DNA of 64,000 nucleotides. It comes from Pseudomonas delhiensis (GTDB lineage: Bacteria > Pseudomonadota > Gammaproteobacteria > Pseudomonadales > Pseudomonadaceae). The notes beneath the pieces are model-generated. The model was not told the DNA's origin. It did not search any database and saw nothing but the letters and a program-made list of their open reading frames with translations. The DNA lies in NCBI RefSeq assembly GCF_900187975.1, contig NZ_FZPC01000011.1:1-64000 (forward strand), in the 5' to 3' direction. The translations under genes and the position numbers were made by a program. Every line of letters begins with the position of its first letter. Positions within the stretch are counted from its first letter, which is position 1. This document shows, one piece after another, positions 17,878 through 26,352 of the stretch.

Positions 17878-19488
17878 ATGAACCTGTCGCTGCTAAGCCG
17901 TTACGCCTTTTTCGCCGCTTGTGTGCTCTTCACCCTGTTCAGCCTGCCCTTCCTCGGGCACGACTGGGTCTGGCCCTTCACCCTGGTGACCCTCGCCCTC
18001 AGCCTGCTGGGCGTGTTCGACCTGCTGCAGGCGCCCCACGCGGTGCGGCGCAACTACCCGATCCTCGGCAACATCCGCTACCTGGTCGAAGGCATCCGCC
18101 CGGAAATCCGCCAGTACCTGCTCGAAGGCGACCGCGAGGCCCTGCCCTTCTCCCGCGCCCAGCGCGGCCTGGTCTACGCCCGCGCCAAGCAGGAAACCGC
18201 CGACAAGCCCTTCGGCACCCTCATCGACGTCTACGAGTCCGGCTTCGAGTTCATCGCCCACTCCATCCGCCCCGCGCCCCTGGCCGACCCCAGCACCTTC
18301 CGGGTGATGGTCGGCGGGCCGGAATGCAGGCAGCCCTACTCCATCTCGGTGTTCAACATCTCCGCCATGAGCTTCGGCGCGCTGAGCGCCAACGCCATCC
18401 GCGCGCTGAACAAGGGCGCGCGCATGGGCAACTTCATCCACGACACCGGCGAAGGCAGCATCAGCCCCTACCACCGCGAGTACGGCGGCGACCTCACCTG
18501 GGAACTGGGCAGCGGCTACTTCGGCTGCCGCACGGATGACGGCCGCTTCGACCCCGAGCGCTTCGCCGCCCAGGCCGCCAGCCCGCAGGTGAAGATGATC
18601 GAGATCAAGCTCAGCCAGGGCGCCAAGCCCGGCCACGGCGGCATCCTGCCCAAGCACAAGGTCACCGCCGAAATCGCCGCCACCCGCGGCGTGCCCATGG
18701 GCCAGGACTGCATTTCGCCCTCTAGCCACAGCGAATTCAGCACGCCCCGGGAACTGCTGGACTTCATCGTCCGCCTGCGCGAACTCTCCGGCGGCAAGCC
18801 GGTGGGCTTCAAGCTGTGCATCGGCCACCCCTGGGAATTCATGGGCATCGCCAAGGCCATGCACGAAACCGGCATCCTCCCCGACTTCATCGTGGTCGAC
18901 GGCAAGGAAGGCGGCACCGGCGCCGCCCCCGTGGAATTCGTCGACCACATGGGCCTGCCGATGCGCGAAGGCCTGCTGTTCGTGCACAACACCCTGGTCG
19001 GCCTGAACCTGCGCGACAAGATCCGCGTCGGCGCCAGCGGCAAGGTGGTCAGCGCCTTCGACATCGCCAGCGTGCTGGCCATGGGCGCCGACTGGGCCAA
19101 CTCGGCGCGCGGCTTCATGTTCGCCATCGGCTGCATCCAGAGCCAGAGCTGCCACACCAACAAATGCCCCACCGGTGTGGCCACCCAGGACCCGCTGCGC
19201 CAACGCGCCCTGGTGGTGCCGGACAAGGCCGAACGCGTCTACAACTTCCACCGCAACACCCTGAAAGCCCTGGCCGAAATGCTCGCCGCCGCCGGCCTGC
19301 GCCACCCCTCGGAAGTGGAAGCCAAGCACCTGGTGCGCCGCGTCTCCTCCAGCGAAATCCGCCTGTTCGCCCACCTGCACTACTTCCTCAAGCCGGGCGA
19401 ACTGCTCAGCGGCAATATCGAGGGGGAGTTCTACGAGCGCATGTGGCGCATGGCGCGCAGTGACAGCTTCGAGGCCAATGGGGCCTGA
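17878..19488 (+). CDS. FMN-binding glutamate synthase family protein
   Basis: This 536-residue protein has two N-terminal hydrophobic helices (about 8-45) and then a TIM-barrel FMN domain like the central domain of glutamate synthase. Key segments are ISAMSFGALSANAIRALNKG, TGEGSISPYHREYGGDL, KPGHGGILPKHKVT, VDGKEGGTGAAP and the cysteine motif IGCIQSQSCHTNKCPTG, which in GltB holds a 3Fe-4S cluster. It lacks the glutaminase and GXGXG domains, so it is not a complete GOGAT. These stand-alone membrane-anchored homologues are widespread but their reaction is not established. Confidence 0.9.
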   Translation: MNLSLLSRYAFFAACVLFTLFSLPFLGHDWVWPFTLVTLALSLLGVFDLLQAPHAVRRNYPILGNIRYLVEGIRPEIRQYLLEGDREALPFSRAQRGLVYARAKQETADKPFGTLIDVYESGFEFIAHSIRPAPLADPSTFRVMVGGPECRQPYSISVFNISAMSFGALSANAIRALNKGARMGNFIHDTGEGSISPYHREYGGDLTWELGSGYFGCRTDDGRFDPERFAAQAASPQVKMIEIKLSQGAKPGHGGILPKHKVTAEIAATRGVPMGQDCISPSSHSEFSTPRELLDFIVRLRELSGGKPVGFKLCIGHPWEFMGIAKAMHETGILPDFIVVDGKEGGTGAAPVEFVDHMGLPMREGLLFVHNTLVGLNLRDKIRVGASGKVVSAFDIASVLAMGADWANSARGFMFAIGCIQSQSCHTNKCPTGVATQDPLRQRALVVPDKAERVYNFHRNTLKALAEMLAAAGLRHPSEVEAKHLVRRVSSSEIRLFAHLHYFLKPGELLSGNIEGEFYERMWRMARSDSFEANGA

Positions 19489-19630
19489 TAAGCCTGTGTG
19501 TGTTCGTTTCCGGCCGGTGTTCGCTGCAATGGCGGCACCGACCGGGATATACGACGAAGGTAAAGACTGAAGGCGAATTCCTTGTCTGAGGATAGGTCCG
19601 AGAGATAGCATCGGGCCATTACCCGCAAGG

Positions 19631-19987
19631 ATGCTCGACGTGCCAGGACCGCTACGCCTCTTCCTCCTCCTCGCCATCGCGCTTGCCGGGCTTTCGCTCC
19701 AGGCCCACGCCGGCAATAAGCCCTGCTCCGGTAGCAAGGGCGGGATTGCCCGGTGCGATGGCGATCTATTCCTTTGCAATGACGGCTCGATCAGTGGATC
19801 GAAGCGGAGTTGTTCGGCCTATCTGGGTGGGGCGAGCGGTTCTGGTAGCCAGGCCACGCCGTCCCTGCAGCGCTTTTCGGGTGCCTCCAGCGAATGCGGT
19901 TGTGGTTCCGGTAGTTTCTGTACGGGGCCTCGGGGCGGGGTTTATTGCCTGACGCCGGGTGGGCGGAAGAGTTATGTGAGGAGGTGA
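19631..19987 (+). CDS. Small secreted cysteine-rich protein
   Basis: This 118-residue protein has an N-terminal signal sequence (hydrophobic 8-24, cleavage near QAHAGN). The mature part has eight cysteines in KPCSGSKGGIARCDGDLFLC, RSCSAYLGG, SSECGCGSGSFC and GGVYCLTPGG, implying disulfides in the periplasm or outside the cell. The ending TGPRGGVYCLTPGGRKSY resembles the short GPRGG...GRK module known as the PBCV-type basic adaptor motif; that comparison is from memory. It sits at the edge of the accessory island. Function unknown. Confidence 0.6.
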   Translation: MLDVPGPLRLFLLLAIALAGLSLQAHAGNKPCSGSKGGIARCDGDLFLCNDGSISGSKRSCSAYLGGASGSGSQATPSLQRFSGASSECGCGSGSFCTGPRGGVYCLTPGGRKSYVRR

Positions 19988-20022
19988 GTGATTTGCCAGG
20001 GCTCGGACTAAAGGGGGCAACA

Positions 20023-20062
20023 GAGCGGACAGGTCGGTGGTTGGCAGTTATCGGCCAGAAGC
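20023..20062. repeat. Degenerate Pseudomonas intergenic repeat
   Basis: The TTGGCAGTTATCGGCCAGAA segment belongs to a loose repeat family (TGGCCGATTTCTGCC and variants) that recurs in this island at about 21190-21300, 24848-24890, 25998-26020 and 34250-34280. It marks non-coding, decayed sequence. Confidence 0.45.
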
Positions 20063-20071
20063 GGTCATCCG

Positions 20072-20314
20072 GTGGTGTCTACGAATCTAGTAACGATTCA
20101 GGCTGGCCCCCTTCCCCGCATCGCGTACTACCGGACCAACCACGCTCATATCGAGAGTACCTACCTATGGACCGAAATTGAGGGTTCTGCCAACTGGAGC
20201 AGCGTCTACGCGGGCAAAATTCTTGACGAGGTTCAGCAAGGCAAGGGCCAGCTCAAAGACATGGGCGCCTACCTGTTCAACGCTGCTGCCGGCGCCGATC
20301 CGACTGAGCGGTAA
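20072..20314 (+). pseudogene. Possible gene remnant (80-residue frame)
   Basis: The frame ends in a protein-like stretch (ESTYLWTEIEGSANWSSVYA, then GKILDEVQQGKGQLKDMGAY) but its first residues fall in repeat-like sequence and no good ribosome site is present. It looks like the 3' end of a lost gene left at the island boundary. No family recognised. Confidence 0.3.
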
Positions 20315-20585
20315 TCACAGATCCTTGAACATATCCTAATAGCTTGCACCGCGTATGGGGCGGGATTCCGGCGTTGCGCAAATCAGGCAAACGTCGCCGT
20401 ATAGGCTAGTCTCCATCATGGCTGTGGCCGAAGATGCACCAACGTAAAGAGCGTGTGAGGACTTATAGAGCTCAGGATTTTCACATTGATAATTTCTGGT
20501 ATTGAGTGCGTAAAACTGAGAATTTCTCGCCAAGCTATTTGGCAAATGATTCTGTATTTTCAAATAACGACTAAGAGCGAAATAT

Positions 20586-21032
20586 ATGAAAAATGAGCCA
20601 GTAGAAATTAGTAACGAAGATGCTCAATTGGTAGAGATTTCCAAGCCAAAGATAGCAGTATTGGATGCAAGGTGGGTGAATTTTGACTTCCAATTTTCGA
20701 CATGGGTTGACGATCATCGACATTGGGATGCGCCGTCGAATTTGATTATCTATAACGACGGAAGCTGGTTTGCATTTGCAACCCACTTGGCCCAGATGCG
20801 ACGAAACAACAATGTAGGCGTGGACATCGGCTTTGGGTGCAAGTTTGAGGTGGATGTTCAGTTCAAGAATGCCCAGGGAGCGATCATCTACGCACGGACC
20901 TATAATCTAGCTTCGCTCCCCTACAAAGGCTCTGCTGACAACAAGACCCAGCAAGGGACGGATGGCAGTTACGCCGCAGTGAGTGGGCAGATCGCTACTG
21001 GCTCTGCTACTAGATGGTTTAGAGAGTATTGA
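20586..21032 (+). CDS. Hypothetical protein, AT-rich
   Basis: This 148-residue acidic protein has no signal peptide. Tryptophan and aromatic residues are frequent (ARWVNFDFQFSTWVDD, YNDGSWFAFATHLAQM, DIGFGCKFEVDVQFKNAQG), suggesting a beta-sandwich. Codon use is far less GC-biased than the flanking core genes, consistent with recent transfer. A weak GAGCG site precedes the ATG. The gene is alone, with decayed sequence on both sides. No family was recognised with confidence. Confidence 0.6.
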   Translation: MKNEPVEISNEDAQLVEISKPKIAVLDARWVNFDFQFSTWVDDHRHWDAPSNLIIYNDGSWFAFATHLAQMRRNNNVGVDIGFGCKFEVDVQFKNAQGAIIYARTYNLASLPYKGSADNKTQQGTDGSYAAVSGQIATGSATRWFREY

Positions 21033-21653
21033 GCTTATTATTTAAGGTTGCCGAACTGATTTCTAAGATAATCATGTTTTCGAGCATCTTAGCAACCGGC
21101 AACCCCTTTCCCTTAACTTGCGACCTAGGTGCACGGGTTAATCTACTCAGGGAAGAGAGATGGGACAGGTTTATCTATAGAGATGCCGTCCGCTATTGGC
21201 CGTTCTCTGCCACTCACGAACGCCTGCAATGGGACGATGCCGCTGGCCAGAGGCAGCTTCCGCCCTATGGCGGCCGAATCGCCGCTGGCGGGACTGCCTG
21301 CTCCGCGCTTTCAGAATTTTGTATTCTCAATCGTGACAATTTCGATGTCTGCTGACCTCTAACTAGCACAAGGTATATCTATTCATGTTTTGCTCGTGCG
21401 CGCCAACCTAACGCCGGCGTCGATTTTACGCGAGCGACTGGTTTTTTTAACGAAACCGAACATGGATATGAAATTCTTAAGCGCTGAACATCAAGGGGGC
21501 CTAACCAAGGAGCACGTCCCATTCCAGACACTGAAGGGAATAGTTTCATTATCTTCGATCAGACTTTTGACTCAACTGGGTACGCCCAACCAGCAAACCT
21601 CTAGTTTACCGCTTCGCGTTTGAAGGAGTCGGGAAAACATCGCTTGGTCTGGA
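21033..21653. other. Decayed sequence, no supported gene
   Basis: Short frames here (for example 21029-21355 and 21390-21623) lack ribosome sites and read as non-protein. The 21190-21300 part contains the degenerate GGCCGTTCTCTGCC / CTGGCCAGAGGCAGC repeat. The segment separates two differently oriented island genes. Confidence 0.5.
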
Positions 21654-22565
21654 TCACGAAATCCAAGAGCGGCCAACTACTCCTATTGCAGTAGTCTCCT
21701 TTCCATTAACAGTTAACATTAGCTTAACTGGATCATGAATTTTTATTATCTCACCAGAAGAAAATAGACCTCGATGACCAACCCGAAAACTAATCAACGG
21801 TCCAGCAGTTGTCTTATAATAAGCAGGAAAGAAAATTGATTCACTTGCGTCAACTACTCTAGCTGAGATAGGCAGCATACTTTCAGCGATGGAAATGTTG
21901 GAAATTTCTCCAAACCCCATAATCTGATGTGAATTACTCCTGCTGAATTGTGGATCAAATTCAATTTCTCCATAGCGGAAGCGCTGTTCATATTTATCTG
22001 CTGGCATGAAGATCTTCTTATCTAAGAGCTCTCGAATTCGATGCCAAATGCGCTGACATTTTTCTGATCCAAAAAAGCAAATGTCAACCTCATGCTGCAG
22101 GCAAATAGGCGAAAAGGCCCCGCAACTCCCACTAATTCCGATTTCCTCAATTTCAATCTCTAATAAACTCAGTACGTGCAGGAAATCAACACTCTGTCGA
22201 CCAATACTGTCCAAAAATTTCTGAGATATCGAACAAGGCTCGACCGATTTTATTATTTCGTTCTTTCTTAAAATTGCGACCCTACCAAAGGTCTCTGCTA
22301 TGACGGATTCATTTTTTTTTAGGACCTGTTGATACTCCGGGTCAGGTGCTGAAAAAACCTTCCAAATCGGCCTGTTGTCAACGTATCGAACCTTAGTGGG
22401 GGATAGATCTATTGTTAGGTGTGAGGGGGAGTAAGCTAGAATTGCCGAAACTCCTATCGAGCTAAAGTTAGAGCTGAAGCTCCCGCAGCCATACCAAATA
22501 GATCCATTGGATGTGGTGAGAATTGAATAAGGCCTTTCGAGAATTGAGTGTTGTGCGCCTGTCAT
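21654..22565 (-). CDS. Predicted nucleotidyltransferase-like protein (resembles archaeal COG1665 type)
   Basis: This 303-residue protein is the third gene of the island operon. Its start overlaps the preceding stop by 4 nt (ATGA), implying translational coupling. Residues 1-60 resemble the opening of archaeal predicted nucleotidyltransferases (TTSNGSIWYG...ILAYSPSH). Residues 143-165 give the polymerase-beta-like motif GISGSCGAFS...HEVDICFFG, with GS at 146-147 and Glu159/Asp161 where families usually have Asp-x-Asp. A C-terminal barrel-like domain (RVVDASESIFFPAYYK near 234-249, then GLFSSGEIIKI) also matches that archaeal layout. The Glu-for-Asp change leaves catalysis uncertain. Strongly AT-rich. 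Function unknown; the family call is recall-based. Confidence 0.6.
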   Translation of the reverse strand: MTGAQHSILERPYSILTTSNGSIWYGCGSFSSNFSSIGVSAILAYSPSHLTIDLSPTKVRYVDNRPIWKVFSAPDPEYQQVLKKNESVIAETFGRVAILRKNEIIKSVEPCSISQKFLDSIGRQSVDFLHVLSLLEIEIEEIGISGSCGAFSPICLQHEVDICFFGSEKCQRIWHRIRELLDKKIFMPADKYEQRFRYGEIEFDPQFSRSNSHQIMGFGEISNISIAESMLPISARVVDASESIFFPAYYKTTAGPLISFRVGHRGLFSSGEIIKIHDPVKLMLTVNGKETTAIGVVGRSWIS

Positions 22566-23902
22566 TGCTTTGGCATCCGAACTGTACTTTCGTCTATTTC
22601 TCCGAAGTCAACAAAGATCTCTTCTGAATGTCCGTCGGAGTTGATAATTCCTTTTATAAGATCTCTTAAGGATTTGTCATTTTTATGATTTTTAGAAAGT
22701 TCAATACGGATGCCAGGCTTAGCTTGGTCATTATGGCTTTTTTTAGCCGAGGTGAGTTCTCTCATCACTTGAATCTTGGGAGGCCCATAGGAGCTAGGTA
22801 TTCCTAGCATTTTTTGATTTGGGGTGTGCCACTTGTTAATTTGCTCAATGGAATCTAGCCTTTCTAACAATTCATATCCACCAATTACCAGTTGCCCATC
22901 CTTTGAGAATACGGAGTCTCCTGTTTTTCCGCACGGTAAAAAAGAAAAGTCAATTGCGCACTTTCTTACCCTGACTATATCTCCAGTTCGATAGCGTATA
23001 ATTGGCTGCACCCTTGAAAACGGCAGTAGACAGGTAAGTACAAGTTCGCCGGAATCAGACAGCGCTCGCAGTCCTGTTAATGGATTAATTATTTCCGGGA
23101 TCACCCATGGCTGAACATGATATGCTTTACAGATGTTGCATTGCGGGCTGCCTGAGCCTAATATCTCTGATATCGCATATGCGTCAGTCAGTTCGGTTAA
23201 GTATGTCTCTCCGAGCAATTTTCGCCACTTGCTAGTAACAAAGCTCCCATAGCCAATTAAATAATCTGGCCCGCCAAAAGGAGAGAAAATCTTTTCTTTA
23301 GCTAAATCCTGCATTGCTGCAAGGTTTTTTAATTGATTTGAAGGACCGCAAACCCCAGTAATAGACTCACCAAAGATCTTCGGAGAATCTCTAATTATTT
23401 TCTTAATCGCCGCATAGTGAAATGGCTTTTGTAGTGGGAATGATATTTCTTTTGCGTGCTTATAGTGTCTAGCGCCATGCGTGCCATTATCTATCCTCAG
23501 TGTTAGTCCGGCCGATAAGTTACTTATAGTTAACTGGCGGCAAAGGTCATCCTCTTCTGGTGAACGGTATACAAAGGCAGGCTCTGCTAGATTTTTAAGT
23601 TTAAGTTCACCCCCTAAAGTACTTGCATCCAGATAGTCCCCCCAAGTTGTGCCGCTAGAAATATTTATCGACCCAACATCCGGGCGACAGGTGAGCATCG
23701 ATGCCCCGCTTTTAGAAATATCTATTTTAGAAATTAGGGGAATTGATTCTAGATCGCTTAAGGAGCGAATTTTGACTGATTTTAAATTGGAATAGAAAAG
23801 TGTTTTTTCTGCGGAAAATCTAACTGTCTCGCATAATAACTCCAAACGCATCTCTGCATGAGCTACTTCCATGAAATCTCTCCGAGAGTTTAGGGATGCC
23901 AC
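22562..23902 (-). CDS. PaaK-like adenylate-forming enzyme (ANL superfamily)
   Basis: This 446-residue protein has the layout of phenylacetate-CoA ligase-type AMP ligases. The opening FYSNLKSVKIRSLSDLESIP resembles the PaaK N-terminus. The phosphate loop is SSGTTWG at 82-88 (usual SSGTTG, here with an inserted Trp). The aromatic motif is YAISE at 242-246, then IINPLTGLRALSDSGELVLT, and the ATP-ribose motif is YRTGD at 304-308. It would activate a carboxylic acid as its adenylate, then perhaps transfer it to CoA or another acceptor. A CNIC pair at 255-258 lies just after the aromatic motif. It is middle gene of the three-gene operon, 7 bp after the small protein gene. Confidence 0.75.
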   Translation of the reverse strand: MASLNSRRDFMEVAHAEMRLELLCETVRFSAEKTLFYSNLKSVKIRSLSDLESIPLISKIDISKSGASMLTCRPDVGSINISSGTTWGDYLDASTLGGELKLKNLAEPAFVYRSPEEDDLCRQLTISNLSAGLTLRIDNGTHGARHYKHAKEISFPLQKPFHYAAIKKIIRDSPKIFGESITGVCGPSNQLKNLAAMQDLAKEKIFSPFGGPDYLIGYGSFVTSKWRKLLGETYLTELTDAYAISEILGSGSPQCNICKAYHVQPWVIPEIINPLTGLRALSDSGELVLTCLLPFSRVQPIIRYRTGDIVRVRKCAIDFSFLPCGKTGDSVFSKDGQLVIGGYELLERLDSIEQINKWHTPNQKMLGIPSSYGPPKIQVMRELTSAKKSHNDQAKPGIRIELSKNHKNDKSLRDLIKGIINSDGHSEEIFVDFGEIDESTVRMPKQ

Positions 23903-23909
23903 AGAAATA

Positions 23910-24125
23910 TTATGCGTGCCTATGTTCGAGCAGAGCGTGCGCCTGCTTCATAGAGGATGAGCCGCCACTACTGAACTCAGCAACAACCTTTATGCATTTT
24001 TCATGATCTTCAATGCTTATCGTCCGCTCTTTGTACGCAATGGCAATGGCAGTTACGGCACGCTTAAAAACCTCAACTTCATGTGCTGATAAATCTTCTG
24101 GGATAGAAATTTCAATTTCTTTCAT
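23910..24125 (-). CDS. Small protein of the island operon (71 residues)
   Basis: The ATG at 24123-24125 is preceded by AGAGGTGTGATC, a good ribosome site, so this start is preferred to the longer frame reaching 24203. The sequence MKEIEISIPEDLSAHEVEVF, then KRAVTAIAIAYKERTISIED, predicts a short strand and helices; the C-terminal part has a SSGGSSS run. There is no phosphopantetheine DSL motif, so it is not a standard carrier protein, and no DNA-binding motif is evident. As first gene of the operon it could be a partner or subunit of the adenylating enzyme. No family recognised. Confidence 0.7.
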   Translation of the reverse strand: MKEIEISIPEDLSAHEVEVFKRAVTAIAIAYKERTISIEDHEKCIKVVAEFSSGGSSSMKQAHALLEHRHA

Positions 24126-24175
24126 GATCACACCTCTGTATATATTTATATATGAACATAAATACTGCAAAATAA

Positions 24176-24220
24176 AGCGTAGCATTTTGCATTGGGAAGT
24201 CAACCTCCTGGAGGTTGACT
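24176..24220 (-). promoter_or_regulatory. Promoter and palindromic operator of the three-gene island operon
   Basis: On the minus strand, -35 TTGACT (24203-24198), a 16-bp spacer and an extended -10 TGC-TACGCT (24184-24176) form a good sigma-70 promoter about 45 nt upstream of the first ATG. The -35 lies inside a perfect palindrome: AGTCAACCTCC (24198-24208), one central T, GGAGGTTGACT (24210-24220). A bound regulator would contact the -35. The dyad size resembles MerR- or LacI-like sites, but no regulator gene is adjacent. Confidence 0.65.
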
Positions 24221-24284
24221 TACTCTATACTGATTGCGTGATTTATATATTTCTCGAAGTTTATTTAATGCTCCCAATGCAAAA
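24185..24284. repeat. 13-bp inverted repeat flanking the operon control region
   Basis: TTTTGCATTGGGA (24185-24197) and TCCCAATGCAAAA (24272-24284) are exact inverted copies 74 bp apart, enclosing the 11-bp-arm palindrome. A second rightward promoter-like pair, TTGACT (24289-24294) and TATAGC 17 bp later, begins just outside. The arrangement could be a divergent control region, or the ends of a small inserted element. Confidence 0.6.
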
Positions 24285-24299
24285 ATCTTTGACTCATAA

Positions 24300-25176
24300 A
24301 ATCATTTGATTTATAGCGCAATGCGCAACGCAGGCCATCTACATAATCAGCCGATTTAACCGCGTTCGATATTCAATGCTTATTTTCTGTCTATCCAACT
24401 ATCGCGGCTGTCGTTGGGGAGCTTCATGGGGATATACACAGAAAGGGAGTTCACATCATGTGCTCACTGAGTGAGTGCATGAGTTTTGCATTCTCAGTCG
24501 TCGGGAGTACTCAGGATCGAAAAAAGCTTTCCGATACCGGTTTCAGTACTAAGAGATCAAGCAGTCTCAGCTTGCGTGTGATTATGAAGAGACCAATCGA
24601 TACTTGATTGCCTATCTGTGGCCGAACTTCAGGTAGTGCTATTGGCGCAGCGGTGGCATCGTAGAAGACTGAAATTCCGTGACGGTGGCTGATTCGGCCG
24701 GGTCGCCGCCAATGCGCATAAACTTCATATCTGGACTCCTTCTCATCGATGAATATGGTACGTACCTTCAGTCTGGCACTCGTGGTGTCGAGGTGAGGGC
24801 GAATCCAACCCAACCCATTGCTTCTGGCCTATACCCGCCGGCCGCGACTGACCGATCTCTGCCCGCCACCGGCAGAGATCGACCCATGGCAGCCCATGCC
24901 GCAGGTGAAGACTTGCAGTGTGGTCGCGCAGGCACGAGACGGCCAGAGCCAGCGTTCGGGGCGGCATGGCCAGGCCAGTCCGGCATTTCGCTCACGGCCT
25001 ACTAGATTGATGTAGGCCATGCCTGTTCACTCGAGGCCATGAGAATCGCCCGAGCTGCTTTCCGAACTCCTGACCAAGGATTTGCTGAGGGCTGCACTCG
25101 TACGCGGCGACGCACAATCCATTGCCTCGAGCCTACCTCGCGCAAATCAGTAACTTACCTATCAAAGGAGCGCAGC
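24300..25176. other. Long non-coding stretch of the island
   Basis: About 870 bp without a supported gene. The best leftward frame (24511-24813) lacks a start context and shows no family likeness. The part at 24838-24900 contains the degenerate CGACTGACCGATCTCTGCCC repeat and a CTCTGCCCGCCACCGGCAGAG hairpin-like core. Composition rises from AT-rich to near-core GC across the stretch, marking the island's decayed right part. Confidence 0.5.
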
Positions 25177-25785
25177 ATGAAAGCCAAGCTACTTGCAATA
25201 ACCGCCTTTCTTGCGGTCTCGCTTTGGTCTGCCGTAGCAGGCGCAGCGGCAATCGTCGGTCACACCGCTCCCAACTTTACCGCCACCGATAGCAACGGCC
25301 ATGCGGTTTCCCTATCCAGCTACAAGGGAAAGTCCGTTGTGCTGGAGTGGATGAACCCCGACTGCCCATTCACCCAGGAACACTACCGCAGCGGAGTTAT
25401 GCAGTCGTTGCAGCAGGACGCCAGCGACACAGGCGACGTCTGGCTGACCATCAATACCGCTGCCGCCAACAGCGCTTCAGCCCGGTCAGCGCCGGCGTTG
25501 AATGCCTGGCTCGAAGAAATGAAATCCAGCCCCACCGCCCTGTTGATCGACTCAGGCGCCGCCGTGGCCAAACTCTACGGAGCCAAGACCACGCCCCACA
25601 TGTTCGTAGTCGATCCTGATGGCATATTGATCTACGCCGGCGCCATCGACGATAAGCGCAGCGTGGCCCTTGAGGCCATGAAGGTGGCACACAATTACGT
25701 CAGGGCTGCACTGAACGAAAGCCTCGACGGCAAGCCGGTTGCCACCGCCTCGACTCAGCCCTATTGCTGCCCCGTGGAGTACTAA
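25177..25785 (+). CDS. Periplasmic thioredoxin-fold (redoxin) protein
   Basis: This 202-residue protein starts after AAAGGAG and has a signal peptide (about 1-24, ending AGAAA). The AhpC/TSA-like domain is clear: GHTAPNFTATDSNGHAVSLS, the cysteine motif EWMNPDCPFTQEHYRSG (single Cys at about 70 rather than CXXC), AKLYGAKTTPHMFVVDPDG and IDDKRSV. Homologues known to me end in PYGCSVKY; here the end is PYCCPVEY, adding a cysteine that could act as resolving residue. It is a likely thiol-dependent peroxidase or reductase. Its isolated position between decayed segments suggests it came with the accessory region. Confidence 0.85.
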   Translation: MKAKLLAITAFLAVSLWSAVAGAAAIVGHTAPNFTATDSNGHAVSLSSYKGKSVVLEWMNPDCPFTQEHYRSGVMQSLQQDASDTGDVWLTINTAAANSASARSAPALNAWLEEMKSSPTALLIDSGAAVAKLYGAKTTPHMFVVDPDGILIYAGAIDDKRSVALEAMKVAHNYVRAALNESLDGKPVATASTQPYCCPVEY

Positions 25786-26032
25786 AGCCGGACAGGAGCA
25801 GACTGGTCTGTCTCGGAGTTGGTGGATAGGTAGTTAAGCGCTACTGCTCGCGATTCGCCGCTCAAACTTCATCGGGCTGGGATACTAGGGCCTGTTGCAT
25901 ACGGTGGCGCATGTTGCTGCCAACGACGGTACGCGAAGAGACATCCCCGCCAGATACAGCTACACGCAAAGGTTGCCTGTCGTCGCTTGCAACGCGAATG
26001 ACTGCTTCTGGCCGTAAGCAGCCCTTCCGCTT

Positions 26033-26210
26033 TTAATCTTCGGCAGCGCCACACAACTGCGCAAGCTTCTCAGCAACCGCCCGATTGAAGGCCCACATCC
26101 CAGACTGAATCGCGGCGAGCGAAAGGATGAAGGCGATCAGCGATGGCGAGTTCAGCAGGACCAAGCCGTTGCGGCAGCACAAAGATGAAGCTGGAACTGC
26201 CTGGCGTTAC
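26033..26210 (-). pseudogene. Remnant of a small membrane-protein gene
   Basis: One minus-strand frame reads (stop)RQAVPASSLCCRNGLVLLNS and then PSLIAFILSLAAIQSGMWAF and NRAVAEKLAQLCGAAED before a TAA at 26033-26035. It looks like a genuine C-terminus with one hydrophobic helix, but its upstream part meets a stop, and an apparent initial segment lies in another frame beginning near 26289. This suggests a frameshifted, decayed gene. The remaining 25786-26352 sequence shows only degenerate repeat (CTGCTTCTGGCCGTAAGCAG near 26002) and nothing else supported. Confidence 0.35.
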
Positions 26211-26352
26211 GCTCCGCAGCCTTGGCATAGATAGATGAGAGCGCCCCACCTCTTCGCGCACGCAATGCAGTTCGCTCGACAAGTTTCATTGCATGCCCCT
26301 GCTTGGTTCATCCAGTTGACTAGTACAGGGTAGAAAAATAGGGGGCGCACTG

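Noticed and set aside
21029..21355. 108-codon frame after the hypothetical at 20586
   Set aside because: Composition changes mid-frame into degenerate repeat sequence and no good start context exists.
22562..23902. Nonribosomal peptide synthetase interpretation of the adenylating enzyme
   Set aside because: There is no condensation or carrier domain, and the 71-aa neighbour lacks a phosphopantetheine Ser motif; the PaaK-like layout fits better.
24511..24813. Leftward 100-codon frame considered as a transposase fragment
   Set aside because: No DDE or DEDD motif or family likeness could be found; left as non-coding.
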